Shown: positions 33,834-42,090 of the stretch, piece after piece
Layout of the letters: the number at the start of each line of letters is the position of its first letter
Numbering within the stretch: the stretch's first letter is position 1
DNA from: Chloroflexota bacterium
Lineage (GTDB): Bacteria > Chloroflexota > Dehalococcoidia > Lucifugimonadales > UBA3495
Length of the DNA: 51,784 bases
Assembly: GCA_009837355.1 (NCBI GenBank)
Contig: VXTR01000020.1
Span: 1 to 51,784 of the forward strand
Reading direction: 5' to 3'
The notes under the pieces: model-generated
Told to the model about the DNA's origin: nothing
The model's input: the letters and a program-made list of their open reading frames with translations, nothing else
The model's database searches: none
Translations under genes and position numbers: made by a program

Positions 33834-35132
33834 ATGCTTGCATCAGCCCGCGCCCGCCTCCACTACGGCTGGGTCGTCTTCGTGCTGTCCCTGGGCAACC
33901 TCACCGTGGAAGGCGGCACCAAGAACAGCGAGTCCATCTATTTCCACGCGCTGAAAGACGCCTTTGGACGCAGCGCAACTTACACGTCGGCGGTTTTCTC
34001 AACAGCCGGCCTCATCGGCGCCCTCTCTGCGCCCCTGCTGGGCATACTGCTGGACCGCTGGGGCGCGCGCATCCTTCTGCCTTTAGCCGGGCTGCTTATA
34101 CTATTTGGCTGGGTCGCCTCCAGCTACGCCACCGACCTGTGGCAGATGTTCATTCTCTACGGCATTTTCGCCGGCATCGGCCACACCGGCATCTCCTCCT
34201 TCTCAATGACCGCTACCCTGGCTCCCTGGTTCCCCCAAACCCGGGGTCGGATGCTCGGCCTGGCCGACAGCGGCAACCCCATTGGTGCCGCCATCTTTGC
34301 GCCCCTGGCCGGATACCTCACGGGCGAGGTCGGTTGGCGTTGGGCCTACCGCATCTTCGGCATCGTTTTCGCCGTCCTGATTGCGTTGCCCAACGGCTTG
34401 CTCCAACGCCGCGCCCCCGATTCACACTCCCAGAGCGTCCCGGAGGCTCCCGCTGGGCCAGTGGTCGAGATTACACCGCCGGAAACGCCCGTCCAGCGGC
34501 CTTCGCGCCGGAGCGCGCCGGCCCTGTCCAACTCCGTGCGAGACCTCACCATGTGGCTGCTGGTGCTCACCCGGATCACCGGCTCCGTGGGCATCCAGCT
34601 GATACGGGTCCACCTGGTAAGTTTCTTCGTGCTGGCCGGCTACAGCGCTCAGTCGGCGGCTAACACCATCGGAGCCGTCGGCCTGGTCAGCCTTTTCGCC
34701 CGGCCCCTGGTCGGAATGGCCACTGACCGTTGGGGACGGGAATCGGTGTACACCGTCGGCATGAGCATCGCCGCCGGTTCACTCCTCTTCGTCCTTTACT
34801 TCGGCGACGGCACGAGTTTCTGGCCCCTGGCAATCTACGTGCTGTTCGCCGGCGTTACCGATGGCATCAGCGGCCTCATCGTGGGAGCCAAGGCCGCCGA
34901 CCTCTTTCCCGCCGAGTCCCTGGGGACCGTGATGGGCTTCGTCGAGATGGGACGAGGTTCGGCCATATTCCTCGGGCCAATTATCGGCGGCATCATGTTC
35001 GACCTTCAGGGCAACTATGTCCAGGCCTTCATCCTTTCCGCCGCTTTCACCTTCGCCTCAGTCTGCGCCATGTGGGCGACGGACTTCGTCGGACGCCGCC
35101 GCAACGACAGATTTCGTCAATCCCTGCTATAA
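33834..35132 (+). CDS. Major facilitator superfamily transporter (monocarboxylate/OFA-like)
   Basis: This 432-residue integral membrane protein has about twelve transmembrane segments split by a cytosolic loop at about 190-225. The motif LLDRWGARILLP in the loop between helices 2 and 3 is the MFS signature, repeated as MATDRWGRESVY in the second half. The pattern of YGIFAGIGHTGISSFSMTATLAPWFPQTRGRMLGLADSG resembles the oxalate/formate antiporter and monocarboxylate group. The substrate is probably a small organic acid, but this is inference. An in-frame ATG 40 codons earlier runs over the divergent gene and is rejected. Confidence 0.9.
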   Translation: MLASARARLHYGWVVFVLSLGNLTVEGGTKNSESIYFHALKDAFGRSATYTSAVFSTAGLIGALSAPLLGILLDRWGARILLPLAGLLILFGWVASSYATDLWQMFILYGIFAGIGHTGISSFSMTATLAPWFPQTRGRMLGLADSGNPIGAAIFAPLAGYLTGEVGWRWAYRIFGIVFAVLIALPNGLLQRRAPDSHSQSVPEAPAGPVVEITPPETPVQRPSRRSAPALSNSVRDLTMWLLVLTRITGSVGIQLIRVHLVSFFVLAGYSAQSAANTIGAVGLVSLFARPLVGMATDRWGRESVYTVGMSIAAGSLLFVLYFGDGTSFWPLAIYVLFAGVTDGISGLIVGAKAADLFPAESLGTVMGFVEMGRGSAIFLGPIIGGIMFDLQGNYVQAFILSAAFTFASVCAMWATDFVGRRRNDRFRQSLL

Positions 35133-35133
35133 T
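35104..35133 (+). promoter_or_regulatory. Promoter before the class V aminotransferase gene
   Basis: TATAAT (35128-35133) overlaps the stop codon of the MFS gene. An ACGACA match to TTGACA lies at 35104-35109 with an 18-base spacer. The leader of about 115 nt carries AGGAG before the ATG at 35254. Confidence 0.4.
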
Positions 35134-35253
35134 CGTAGCAACGTGTCCGTTCTCGGCCGCCGTTATCCGACGCGGCCCGGACGGCCCGCCGGCCTCGCGC
35201 CACACACCGTTTCAACCGGCCGGCCCTCTTGCCGCGCCCCAGGAGCTTCCCCC

Positions 35254-36369
35254 ATGACCTTGACCAAAATCGCCCCGCAAAACCTGCGCACCCCCGGCCC
35301 TACTCCCATCCCCGACGACATCGTCGAGGAGATGTCCCTGCCCATGATTAATCACCGGGGCCCAGAGTTCAAGGAGCTGATTGAGGCCACCACCGCCGGC
35401 TTGAAGCAGGTCTTCATGACCACCGACGATCTGTACATCCTCACCGCCAGCGGCACCGGCGCCCTGGAAGCCGCCGTGGTCAACACCCTGTCTCCCGGCG
35501 ACCGGGTTATCGCCTGCACCGCCGGCGCTTTCGGCGACCGTTTCGTCCAGATTGCCGATACCTACGGCGCCGACGTCCTGCGCATGGACTTCGAGTGGGG
35601 CGACGCCATCGATCCCGACGCCATCCGCGCCGAACTGCAAAAAGACCCGTCCATCAAGGCCGTGCTGGTTACCCACAACGAAACTTCCACCGGCGTTACC
35701 CACGACCTGGAAGCCATCTCCCGCGTCGTGAAAGGCGAGTTCGACAAGCTGCTGCTGGTGGACGCGGTGAGCAGCCTGGGCTGCCTGCCCCTGCCCGTGG
35801 ACGGCTGGAACTGCGACCTCGTCGCCACCGGTTCCCAGAAGGGCTTTATGATTCCTCCCGGCCTGGCCTTCATCAGCATCAGCCCCCGGGGCTGGGAAGC
35901 CTACCAGGACGCCAAGATGCCCAAGTTCTACTTCGACCTGATGGCCGCCGAGCGTTCCCTGGTTCGCGGCCAGACGCCCTGGACGCCCAACGTAGCCCTG
36001 CTCTACGGCCTGCGCCTGGGCCTCGACCGCATCCTCAGCGAGGGGCTGGAGTCCGTGTACGACCGACACGCCGAAGTGGGCGAATACACCCGAGCCGGCG
36101 TCAAGGCCCTGGGCCTGACGCTGCTGGCCAACGACGAGGCCCGCGCCTCCAACACTGTAACGGCCATCAAGATGCCTGAGGAAATCGACGGCGGCAGGTT
36201 CATGGCGATGATGCGCGAGGAGGAGGGCGTGGTGCTGGCCGGCGGCCAGGGCAAGCTCACCGGCCATTGCTTCCGCATCGGCCACCTGGGCTGGGTTTCC
36301 AAGGCCGACATCGCCGAGGTTTTGGAAGCGCTGGAGCGGGTGCTGCCCAAAGTCGGCTTCAAGGGTTAG
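35254..36369 (+). CDS. Class V aminotransferase (serine/alanine-glyoxylate type)
   Basis: This 371-residue PLP enzyme is of the AGXT/serine-glyoxylate aminotransferase group. The cofactor lysine is K196 in ATGSQKGFMIPPGL. The LRTPGPTPIP start, the INHRGPEF phrase, SGTGALEAAVVN (about 66-77) and LLVDAVSSLG (about 167-176) are family marks. It should move an amino group between serine or alanine and a keto acid such as glyoxylate or pyruvate. AGGAG lies nine bases before the ATG; a longer in-frame version would overlap the MFS gene. The next gene starts two bases after its stop. Confidence 0.93.
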   Translation: MTLTKIAPQNLRTPGPTPIPDDIVEEMSLPMINHRGPEFKELIEATTAGLKQVFMTTDDLYILTASGTGALEAAVVNTLSPGDRVIACTAGAFGDRFVQIADTYGADVLRMDFEWGDAIDPDAIRAELQKDPSIKAVLVTHNETSTGVTHDLEAISRVVKGEFDKLLLVDAVSSLGCLPLPVDGWNCDLVATGSQKGFMIPPGLAFISISPRGWEAYQDAKMPKFYFDLMAAERSLVRGQTPWTPNVALLYGLRLGLDRILSEGLESVYDRHAEVGEYTRAGVKALGLTLLANDEARASNTVTAIKMPEEIDGGRFMAMMREEEGVVLAGGQGKLTGHCFRIGHLGWVSKADIAEVLEALERVLPKVGFKG

Positions 36370-36371
36370 GC

Positions 36372-36833
36372 GTGTCATCCACTTCCCAACTGCAACAGGC
36401 CATGGCGGCCCTGCGGCTGTCGCTGGCCGAAATCCGCCACAAAGAGGAACAGCTCGACGCCTCCATCACGCAGTTCCGCACCCAGTTGCGCCGGCTGCCT
36501 CGCCAGACCATCTACGGGAGCGCGCCGCTGGAAATGGCCCTGTCCGCCATGGGCGAGATCGAAGAGCGGCTTCAGGACGCCGAGGACAACCGCCGCCATG
36601 TGCTCACCATCAAGCAGGCCGCGGAGGACGAACTGGCCGCCCTGGAATCCGTCCAGCAGGTTGACGAGGCGCGCAAGGCGTTGGCGAGACTGAAACAGCA
36701 GACGGGCCGGCAGCCCATGTCCGGCGAGACTGAAGCAGAAATCCGCCGCCTGGAGCAGTTCATCGCCATTCACAGCAAGCGCGCCGAGCAAACCATCACA
36801 GCCGCCTTCGAGGAACGCCGGGCGCAGAGCTAG
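36372..36833 (+). CDS. Hypothetical coiled-coil protein
   Basis: This 153-residue protein starts with GTG at 36372, two bases after the aminotransferase stop, so it is likely translationally coupled. It is nearly all helical: heptads run through residues about 5-40 (QQAMAALRLSLAEIRHKEEQ) and about 65-145, with a short break containing RQTIYGSAPLEMAL. There is no cysteine pair, membrane segment or signal peptide. No family is recognised. It may be a structural or scaffold protein, and its operon position links it to the aminotransferase only by expression. Confidence 0.7.
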   Translation: MSSTSQLQQAMAALRLSLAEIRHKEEQLDASITQFRTQLRRLPRQTIYGSAPLEMALSAMGEIEERLQDAEDNRRHVLTIKQAAEDELAALESVQQVDEARKALARLKQQTGRQPMSGETEAEIRRLEQFIAIHSKRAEQTITAAFEERRAQS

Positions 36834-36841
36834 CCCTGTGG

Positions 36842-36847
36842 TATATT
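36842..36847 (+). promoter_or_regulatory. TATATT -10-like element before argJ
   Basis: TATATT lies 51 bases before the argJ ATG at 36899, just after the coiled-coil gene. No clear -35 is present. The leader contains CAGGAG, about eleven bases from the ATG. Confidence 0.35.
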
Positions 36848-36898
36848 GATCCGGCATTATTGATACCTGTTCATCACGGCCAGCAGGAGCGTCTCACC

Positions 36899-38125
36899 AT
36901 GCCCGCCAGCGCAGACATCACTCCCATCCCTAACGGCACCGTCACCTCAGTCCAGGGCTTCTCCGCAGGCGGCGTTTTCATCGGCCTGAAAACCCGCGGC
37001 GAGGACAAGCTGGACCTGGCCATGCTGGTCTCCGATTCGGAATGCGCCATCGGCGGCGTCTTCACCACCTCCGCCATCCGCTCGGCCACCGTTGACCTGG
37101 ACCGGGAGCGCGTGGCTACCGGACGGGGGCGCGCCCTCATCGTCAACGCCGGCATCGCCAACACCTGCGTCGGCGCCCAGGGCTACAAGGACGCCGAGGA
37201 GATGACCCGCCTGGCCGCCGACAAGCTGGGCCTGGCCGCCGAGGACGTGCTGGTGTGCAGCACCGGCGTCATCGGCGTGGAGCTGCCCATGTCCCTCATC
37301 CGCTCCGGAGTCGCTGACATCGCGCTGGACGCAAACGGCGGCAACGAACTGGCCCGCGCCATGATGACCACCGACACCCATCCCAAGGAAACCGCCGTAT
37401 CCTTCGTCGCCTCGACCGGCCAGACCATCACCGTCGGCGGCGTGGCCAAGGGCTCCGGCATGATTCACCCCAACATGGCCACCATGCTCACCTTCGCCGC
37501 CACCGACGCCGCCGTCGATCCCGGCTTCCTGCAAACCACCATCAAGGCCGTCGCCGACGAGACCTTCAATATGCTCACGGTGGACGGCGACAGCAGCACC
37601 AACGACACCTACCTGGCCTTCGCCAACGGCCAAGCCGGCAACCCCGTCATCGACGACCGCTCGCCCGACGCCGATAACTTCCGCGCTGCTTTGCAGCAGG
37701 TCGCCGAGAATCTCACCCGCATGCTGGCTCGCGACGGCGAGGGCGCAACCCGACTCATCACCGTGCTGGTGGATGGCGCACGTCACGCCGCCGACGCCCG
37801 CCTGGCCGCCAAGACCATCGCCGGCAGCAACCTGGTCAAGTCCGCCGTGTACGGCGCCGATCCCAACTGGGGCCGCCTGATGATGGCCCTGGGCCGCAGC
37901 GGCGCCGAGGCCGTGGAGGAAAAGGTTGACCTGTTCGTCAACGGTGTCTGCATCATGGAGGCCGGCACGCCGATACCATTCCACCGGGACGCCGTGGTCG
38001 CCCTCATGTCCGGCGAGCAGGTGGACTTCCGAGTCAGCCTGAACCTCGCAGACGGCGCCGCCACCGCCTACGGCTGCGACCTCACCGAGCAGTACGTCAT
38101 CGTCAACAGCGCCTACACCACGTAA
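36899..38125 (+). CDS. argJ: Bifunctional ornithine acetyltransferase / N-acetylglutamate synthase
   Basis: This 408-residue Ntn-type enzyme of arginine biosynthesis transfers the acetyl group from N-acetylornithine to glutamate, and may also use acetyl-CoA. The self-cleavage site is A194/T195 in HPNMATML, and T195 becomes the catalytic N-terminus of the beta chain. STGVIG at 121-126 forms the oxyanion site and KGSGMIH precedes the cut. A GADPNWGR motif lies near residue 330. The ATG at 36899 is chosen because CAGGAG precedes it and the family starts there. argB follows after 14 bases. Confidence 0.96.
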   Translation: MPASADITPIPNGTVTSVQGFSAGGVFIGLKTRGEDKLDLAMLVSDSECAIGGVFTTSAIRSATVDLDRERVATGRGRALIVNAGIANTCVGAQGYKDAEEMTRLAADKLGLAAEDVLVCSTGVIGVELPMSLIRSGVADIALDANGGNELARAMMTTDTHPKETAVSFVASTGQTITVGGVAKGSGMIHPNMATMLTFAATDAAVDPGFLQTTIKAVADETFNMLTVDGDSSTNDTYLAFANGQAGNPVIDDRSPDADNFRAALQQVAENLTRMLARDGEGATRLITVLVDGARHAADARLAAKTIAGSNLVKSAVYGADPNWGRLMMALGRSGAEAVEEKVDLFVNGVCIMEAGTPIPFHRDAVVALMSGEQVDFRVSLNLADGAATAYGCDLTEQYVIVNSAYTT

Positions 38126-38139
38126 GCGTAGGCGTTCCA

Positions 38140-38943
38140 ATGTCCCAATCCCTGACCGAGCGGCCCATCGTCGTCAAAATCGGCGGCAGTACGCTGGGCG
38201 GCAACGACACCTCCCTCCAGGACCTGGTCGCCCTGCACCGCGCCGGGAGGCCTATCGTCATCGTCCACGGCGGCGGTAACGTCATCAGCAACTGGATGCA
38301 GCGGCAGAACCTGGCCCCCAACTTCGTCAACGGCCTCCGCGTCACTGACGCTCCCTCGCTGGAAATCGTCGTCGCCGTCCTGGGCGGCTTGGTCAACAAG
38401 GAACTCACCGGCCTGATGCAGCAGTTGGGCGGCCCCACCATCGGCATCAGCGGCACCGACGGCTGCCTGCTGCAGGCCCGCGTCGCCAACCCCGAACTTG
38501 GCTACGTCGGCGAAATCGTCGCCGTTGACCCCGCGCCGGTCAACGGCATTCTGTCTGCCGGCTTCATCCCCATGATTTCCCCCATTGCCGTGGACGTTAC
38601 CCCGGGCAGCGACCATGCCGGCCAGCCCCTCAACGTCAACGGCGATACCTCCGCCGGCGCCCTGGCCCACGCCCTGCGCGCCGAACGCATCATCTTTCTC
38701 ACCGACGTGGCCGGCGTGATGGACAACGGCGGCCGGGTCATTCCCCGTCTGAACGCCGGCGGCGCGTCCGCCCTGCGCGATTCCGGCGTCGCTCGCGGCG
38801 GTATGCTGCCCAAGCTGGCCGCCTGCCTGGACGCCCTAGCCGACGGCGCCGTGCCCAGCGCCCATATCATTGACGGACGCCAGCCCGACGCGCTGATGAA
38901 GTGCGTCAACGGCGACCCCATCGGCACAAGGATTACACCTTAA
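38140..38943 (+). CDS. argB: Acetylglutamate kinase
   Basis: This 267-residue amino-acid kinase performs the second committed step of arginine biosynthesis, phosphorylating N-acetylglutamate. Key phrases are VVKIGGSTLG (about 11-20, lysine for ATP), IVHGGGNVIS (about 41-50, substrate glycine loop), NVNGDTSAGALAHAL (about 165-179) and the GGMLPKL segment (about 221-227). It lacks the N-terminal helix seen in arginine-inhibited hexameric forms, so feedback control may be weak; that is inference from length. It follows argJ closely, and a palindrome downstream closes the operon. Confidence 0.95.
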   Translation: MSQSLTERPIVVKIGGSTLGGNDTSLQDLVALHRAGRPIVIVHGGGNVISNWMQRQNLAPNFVNGLRVTDAPSLEIVVAVLGGLVNKELTGLMQQLGGPTIGISGTDGCLLQARVANPELGYVGEIVAVDPAPVNGILSAGFIPMISPIAVDVTPGSDHAGQPLNVNGDTSAGALAHALRAERIIFLTDVAGVMDNGGRVIPRLNAGGASALRDSGVARGGMLPKLAACLDALADGAVPSAHIIDGRQPDALMKCVNGDPIGTRITP

Positions 38944-38971
38944 AGTAAGCCACGTATGATATGAATTGATA

Positions 38972-38994
38972 AGGGCGGGTTTGAAACCCGCCCT
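38972..38994. terminator. Perfect GGGCGGG palindrome between convergent genes
   Basis: AGGGCGGGTTT, a central G, and its exact complement form a palindrome with 11-base arms. It lies 28 bases after argB and 28 bases after the convergent 154-residue gene, and matches most of the palindrome at 22846-22870. Confidence 0.65.
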
Positions 38995-39022
38995 CGCGCT
39001 TTCGGCAACCCAAACTGGCAGG

Positions 39023-39487
39023 TTATGCCGCAATCACGCCCTTGGCGATGGCGTCGGTCATCAGGTCGCCTTCGGCGGCCAGGTGCGCCGTGATGGCGTC
39101 GGTGGCGGCTTGCAGCAGCTCGGCATCCAGGTGCGCGGCGGCGTCAGGATGGCCCGCCTCGGCCAGGTAGTTGCCGGTCTGCTCCAGAACCTGCGCCAGC
39201 GACCAGTCCAGCTGCGCTGAAGCTTCCCGCATCCCGTCGGGATATTCCACGTGGGAGCCGCCGGCTCCCAGCTTGTCGTAGCCGCCCTTGTGCCAGTGGC
39301 CCCGGGCCCCGTGCGGGTCAAAGCGGATAATCTCCTCGCCGTTCACGTCCACGCCGAAGGTGGGCCCCCCGAACTTGGCCTTCAGGCAGCGCAGCGGCCA
39401 GCAGTAAATCGTAACGTCGCCTTCCTTGCTCAGCGGGCGCACCAGCACCCGGCCCAGATAGGACTCGCCATCCAACATCGTTGCCAT
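39023..39487 (-). CDS. Conserved-looking hypothetical protein
   Basis: This 154-residue cytosolic protein has no recognised family. Residues 1-75 look beta-rich (GRVLVRPLSKEGDVTIYCWPLRCLKAKFGG, then VNGEEIIRFDPHGARGHWHKGGYDKLG). A Trp- and His-rich patch near 62-73 could bind metal or a ligand. Residues 90-154 are helical. The ATG at 39487 has GGAGG seven bases upstream; an in-frame start 35 residues earlier lacks such a site. The N-terminal half resembles small ParE-like or HNH-associated folds only vaguely, so I do not assign a function. Confidence 0.72.
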   Translation of the reverse strand: MATMLDGESYLGRVLVRPLSKEGDVTIYCWPLRCLKAKFGGPTFGVDVNGEEIIRFDPHGARGHWHKGGYDKLGAGGSHVEYPDGMREASAQLDWSLAQVLEQTGNYLAEAGHPDAAAHLDAELLQAATDAITAHLAAEGDLMTDAIAKGVIAA

Positions 39488-39656
39488 TCCAATTCCTCCA
39501 TAGTACGCCAGCGGCGCTTGTTTGCGGCGGTATAGTAGCACAAAAGACGGAATCCGGTACAATGGCCCGGCGGTTACGCGGCACCCTGCCAACCGTAAAT
39601 CCGTTTCCGCCCCGTCAACGTATTCGTACTAAACCGCTTCTGATGAGAGTAATGTC

Positions 39657-41033
39657 ATGTTCTTTTCCATGCGCCGCGTTGCGGTGGCCGCCGCCCTGCT
39701 GACGCTATTGCTGGCAACAGTCATCGCCTGCGCCCCCAGCGCGGAACCCGCCGCCCAAACCGATTCATCCGCAGCCTCATCGTCATCAACGGAGCAGACC
39801 GCCGACCAAGCATCCGCAACCGACGCGCCGGCGGCTGCCGATTCGTCAGCCACCGCCTCGTCAACCGGGTCCGACGCCGACCGTGCCACCGATGCGCCGG
39901 CCGCGTCCCAGCCTACCACTGCGCCGGCAGTGAACATACCGGTCAATACGAACATTCCCAACATCGAGGGCATCGACGCCTGGCTGAACACCGATATGGA
40001 ACTCCAGATTGCCGAGTTGACGGCCCAGGGCAAGGTGGTGCTGATCGACTTCTGGACCTACACCTGCATCAACTGCGTCCGCACCCTGCCCTTCTTGCGG
40101 GAATGGTGGGCGCGCTACGAGGACGACGGCCTGGTCATCCTGGGCATCCACACGCCGGAGTTTGAGTTTGAGAAGGACTACCAGAACGTGGCCGACGCCA
40201 TCACCACGCATAACATTGGCTGGCCCGTAGCCCAGGACAACAACAGGGTTACCTGGCGCAACTTTGAGAACCGGTACTGGCCGGCCAAGTACCTGTTCAA
40301 CAGCCGGGGCGAGCAGATTTACAGCCATTTCGGCGAGGGTCGCTATGGCGAAACCGAGCAGCAAATCCGCAACGCCCTGGTCGAGGCCGGCGCCGACCTG
40401 TCCGACGACCCGCTCAACTTGCCCGAAGACCAAGCCCGCGACCAGGCCTTTCAGGACGCCGGCAGCATGCTGGGCCGCGCCGCCCTGACCCGGGAACTCT
40501 ACGCCGGCTGGCATCGCAACTTCCTCACCGCCCGGGCCGGACGCCAGCCCTACGTCGCCCAGCAGGAGTACTTCGACGCCATCCTGGACCAGGAAAACCG
40601 CAGCGAAGCAAGCACCGGCGTCATCGACGTAACCGTTCCCCAGGACATCCAACCCCACCAGCTGTACTTCCAGGGCCAGTGGTCGGTTGAGCCCGAGCGC
40701 ATCCGCCACGCCCGCGTTACGGAGAACCTGGAGGATTACCTGGCCTTGAATTACGCCGCCAAGAGCGTCAACGCGGTGCTCACCTCCGACTCAGGCGAAC
40801 CCTATCAGGTGGTGGTAACCGTTGACGGCGCCATGCTGACCCCGGAGAACGCGGGCAACGACGTGCAGTGGGACGAAAGAGGCTACTCCTACATCAACGT
40901 TGACGAGCCGCGGCTGTACGAACTGGTGGACAACCCCGAGTACCTGCCTTCGTCCGTCCTGATTATGCGCTCCGACTCCGACGACTTTGGCCTGTTCGCT
41001 TTCACCTTCGGCGTCTATGCGGAGGGGCCGTGA
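39657..41033 (+). CDS. Thioredoxin-fold lipoprotein, DipZ C-terminal-like
   Basis: This 458-residue lipoprotein has a signal ending at C25 and a long Ser/Thr/Ala-rich tether (about 26-92). A thioredoxin domain with redox centre C137-I-N-C140 in FWTYTCINCVRTLPF follows (about 100-250). The C-terminal domain (about 270-458) is beta-rich and resembles the carbohydrate-binding-like module of mycobacterial DipZ. DipZ proteins combine this part with a DsbD/CcdA membrane domain; here the membrane domain is replaced by a lipid anchor. It probably keeps extracytoplasmic thiols reduced or serves in cytochrome maturation. Its last four bases overlap the next gene. Confidence 0.86.
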   Translation: MFFSMRRVAVAAALLTLLLATVIACAPSAEPAAQTDSSAASSSSTEQTADQASATDAPAAADSSATASSTGSDADRATDAPAASQPTTAPAVNIPVNTNIPNIEGIDAWLNTDMELQIAELTAQGKVVLIDFWTYTCINCVRTLPFLREWWARYEDDGLVILGIHTPEFEFEKDYQNVADAITTHNIGWPVAQDNNRVTWRNFENRYWPAKYLFNSRGEQIYSHFGEGRYGETEQQIRNALVEAGADLSDDPLNLPEDQARDQAFQDAGSMLGRAALTRELYAGWHRNFLTARAGRQPYVAQQEYFDAILDQENRSEASTGVIDVTVPQDIQPHQLYFQGQWSVEPERIRHARVTENLEDYLALNYAAKSVNAVLTSDSGEPYQVVVTVDGAMLTPENAGNDVQWDERGYSYINVDEPRLYELVDNPEYLPSSVLIMRSDSDDFGLFAFTFGVYAEGP

Positions 41034-42031
41034 TGCCTTGCCTACCGCTCCCATCCTTTGCAACCGTCATTCCGGCTTTCGCCGGAATCCAGAAATCCGC
41101 AGCAGCAACCATCGCCGCTCTCCTGTGCATCGTCGCTATTACCGTCGCCTGTGCTAGCCCAACCGCGGAGCCGGCGCCAACCACGCCCCCGGCGACAACG
41201 GCCGCGGCCATCGCAGTGCCCACCGTTGACCCCAACAACGACGCCATCAACTCCCACCTGGCCACCAAGGTGTTGGAGGTGGGCGAGCAGCGCGTCGCCT
41301 TCCTGCTCACGACCCAGAAAGCCCTGGTCAACGCTCCCCACGCCCAAATCTCCGCATCCCGCCAGGATGGACCTGCTGGGGTAGTCGATGTGGTCGCCGA
41401 TTACAACGAGTGGCCCTACGGCGTGCGCGGTTCCTACGTCGCCATCATTGAGTTTCCCGCGCCCGGCGACTACCTGCTGACCGCCAGCCCCTTAGGCGGC
41501 GACATAACAGGCGAAGCGCGCATTCCGGTGTCCGTGTTAGAGGATGCCTCGGTGCCGTCCGTGGGCGACATCCCGCCGGCTACCCAAACCAAGACTCTGT
41601 CGGACGGCGAATTGACCCTAGCAGACATTACCACCTCCTACCAGCCCGACGCCGAACTTTACCAAGTCTCCGTCGCCGACGCCGTGGCCTCGGGCCGCCC
41701 CAGCGTCATCGTGTTCGCCACGCCGGCGTTCTGCACCAGCCCAACCTGCGGGCCGCAAGTGGACACCGTGTCGGAACTGCGGGCCGCCAATCCCGACGCC
41801 GCCAATTACATTCACGTGGAGCTGTACGACAACCCCGCGGAAATCCAGGGCGACCTGAGCGTGGCTCGCGTCGTTCCTGCCGCCTACGAATGGGGCTTTA
41901 CGCAGATACCCCACTGGACCAACGAATCCTGGGTATTCGTGCTGGACGGCGACGGCATCATCCGCCACCGCTTCGAAGGCTTCGCCACCCTTAACGAGTT
42001 GCAGGCTGCGCTGAGCGAGGTTGCAAAGTAG
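41030..42031 (+). CDS. Second thioredoxin-like lipoprotein coupled to the DipZ-like gene
   Basis: This 333-residue protein starts inside the stop codon region of the gene before (ATGA overlap), so the two are made together. A lipoprotein signal appears to end at C41 (ITVACAS). Residues about 70-175 form an Ig-like beta domain, and about 195-333 a thioredoxin-like fold. The Cys pair C235-x4-C240 is in PAFCTSPTCGPQ and a WVFVLDGDGIIRHRFEG strand pair follows. The N-terminal 25 codons are unusual because they translate a copy of a GTCATTCCGGC-type palindromic repeat. It may be the redox partner of the DipZ-like lipoprotein. Confidence 0.82.
   Translation: MMPCLPLPSFATVIPAFAGIQKSAAATIAALLCIVAITVACASPTAEPAPTTPPATTAAAIAVPTVDPNNDAINSHLATKVLEVGEQRVAFLLTTQKALVNAPHAQISASRQDGPAGVVDVVADYNEWPYGVRGSYVAIIEFPAPGDYLLTASPLGGDITGEARIPVSVLEDASVPSVGDIPPATQTKTLSDGELTLADITTSYQPDAELYQVSVADAVASGRPSVIVFATPAFCTSPTCGPQVDTVSELRAANPDAANYIHVELYDNPAEIQGDLSVARVVPAAYEWGFTQIPHWTNESWVFVLDGDGIIRHRFEGFATLNELQAALSEVAK
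41065..41092 (+). repeat. GTCATTCCGGC palindromic repeat inside a signal-peptide region
   Basis: ATTCCGGC and GCCGGAAT form an eight-base stem (41069-41076 and 41081-41088) with loop TTTC, flanked by CGTC and CCAG as in a widespread bacterial intergenic repeat. It is read in frame as residues about 12-21 of the second redox lipoprotein and would fold close to its start codon. Confidence 0.7.
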
Positions 42032-42090
42032 TTGGTGAGCCTCCGCCGCCGTTGACGCCGGCCCCTGGCCGCCTTACACTGGCAAGGCTT

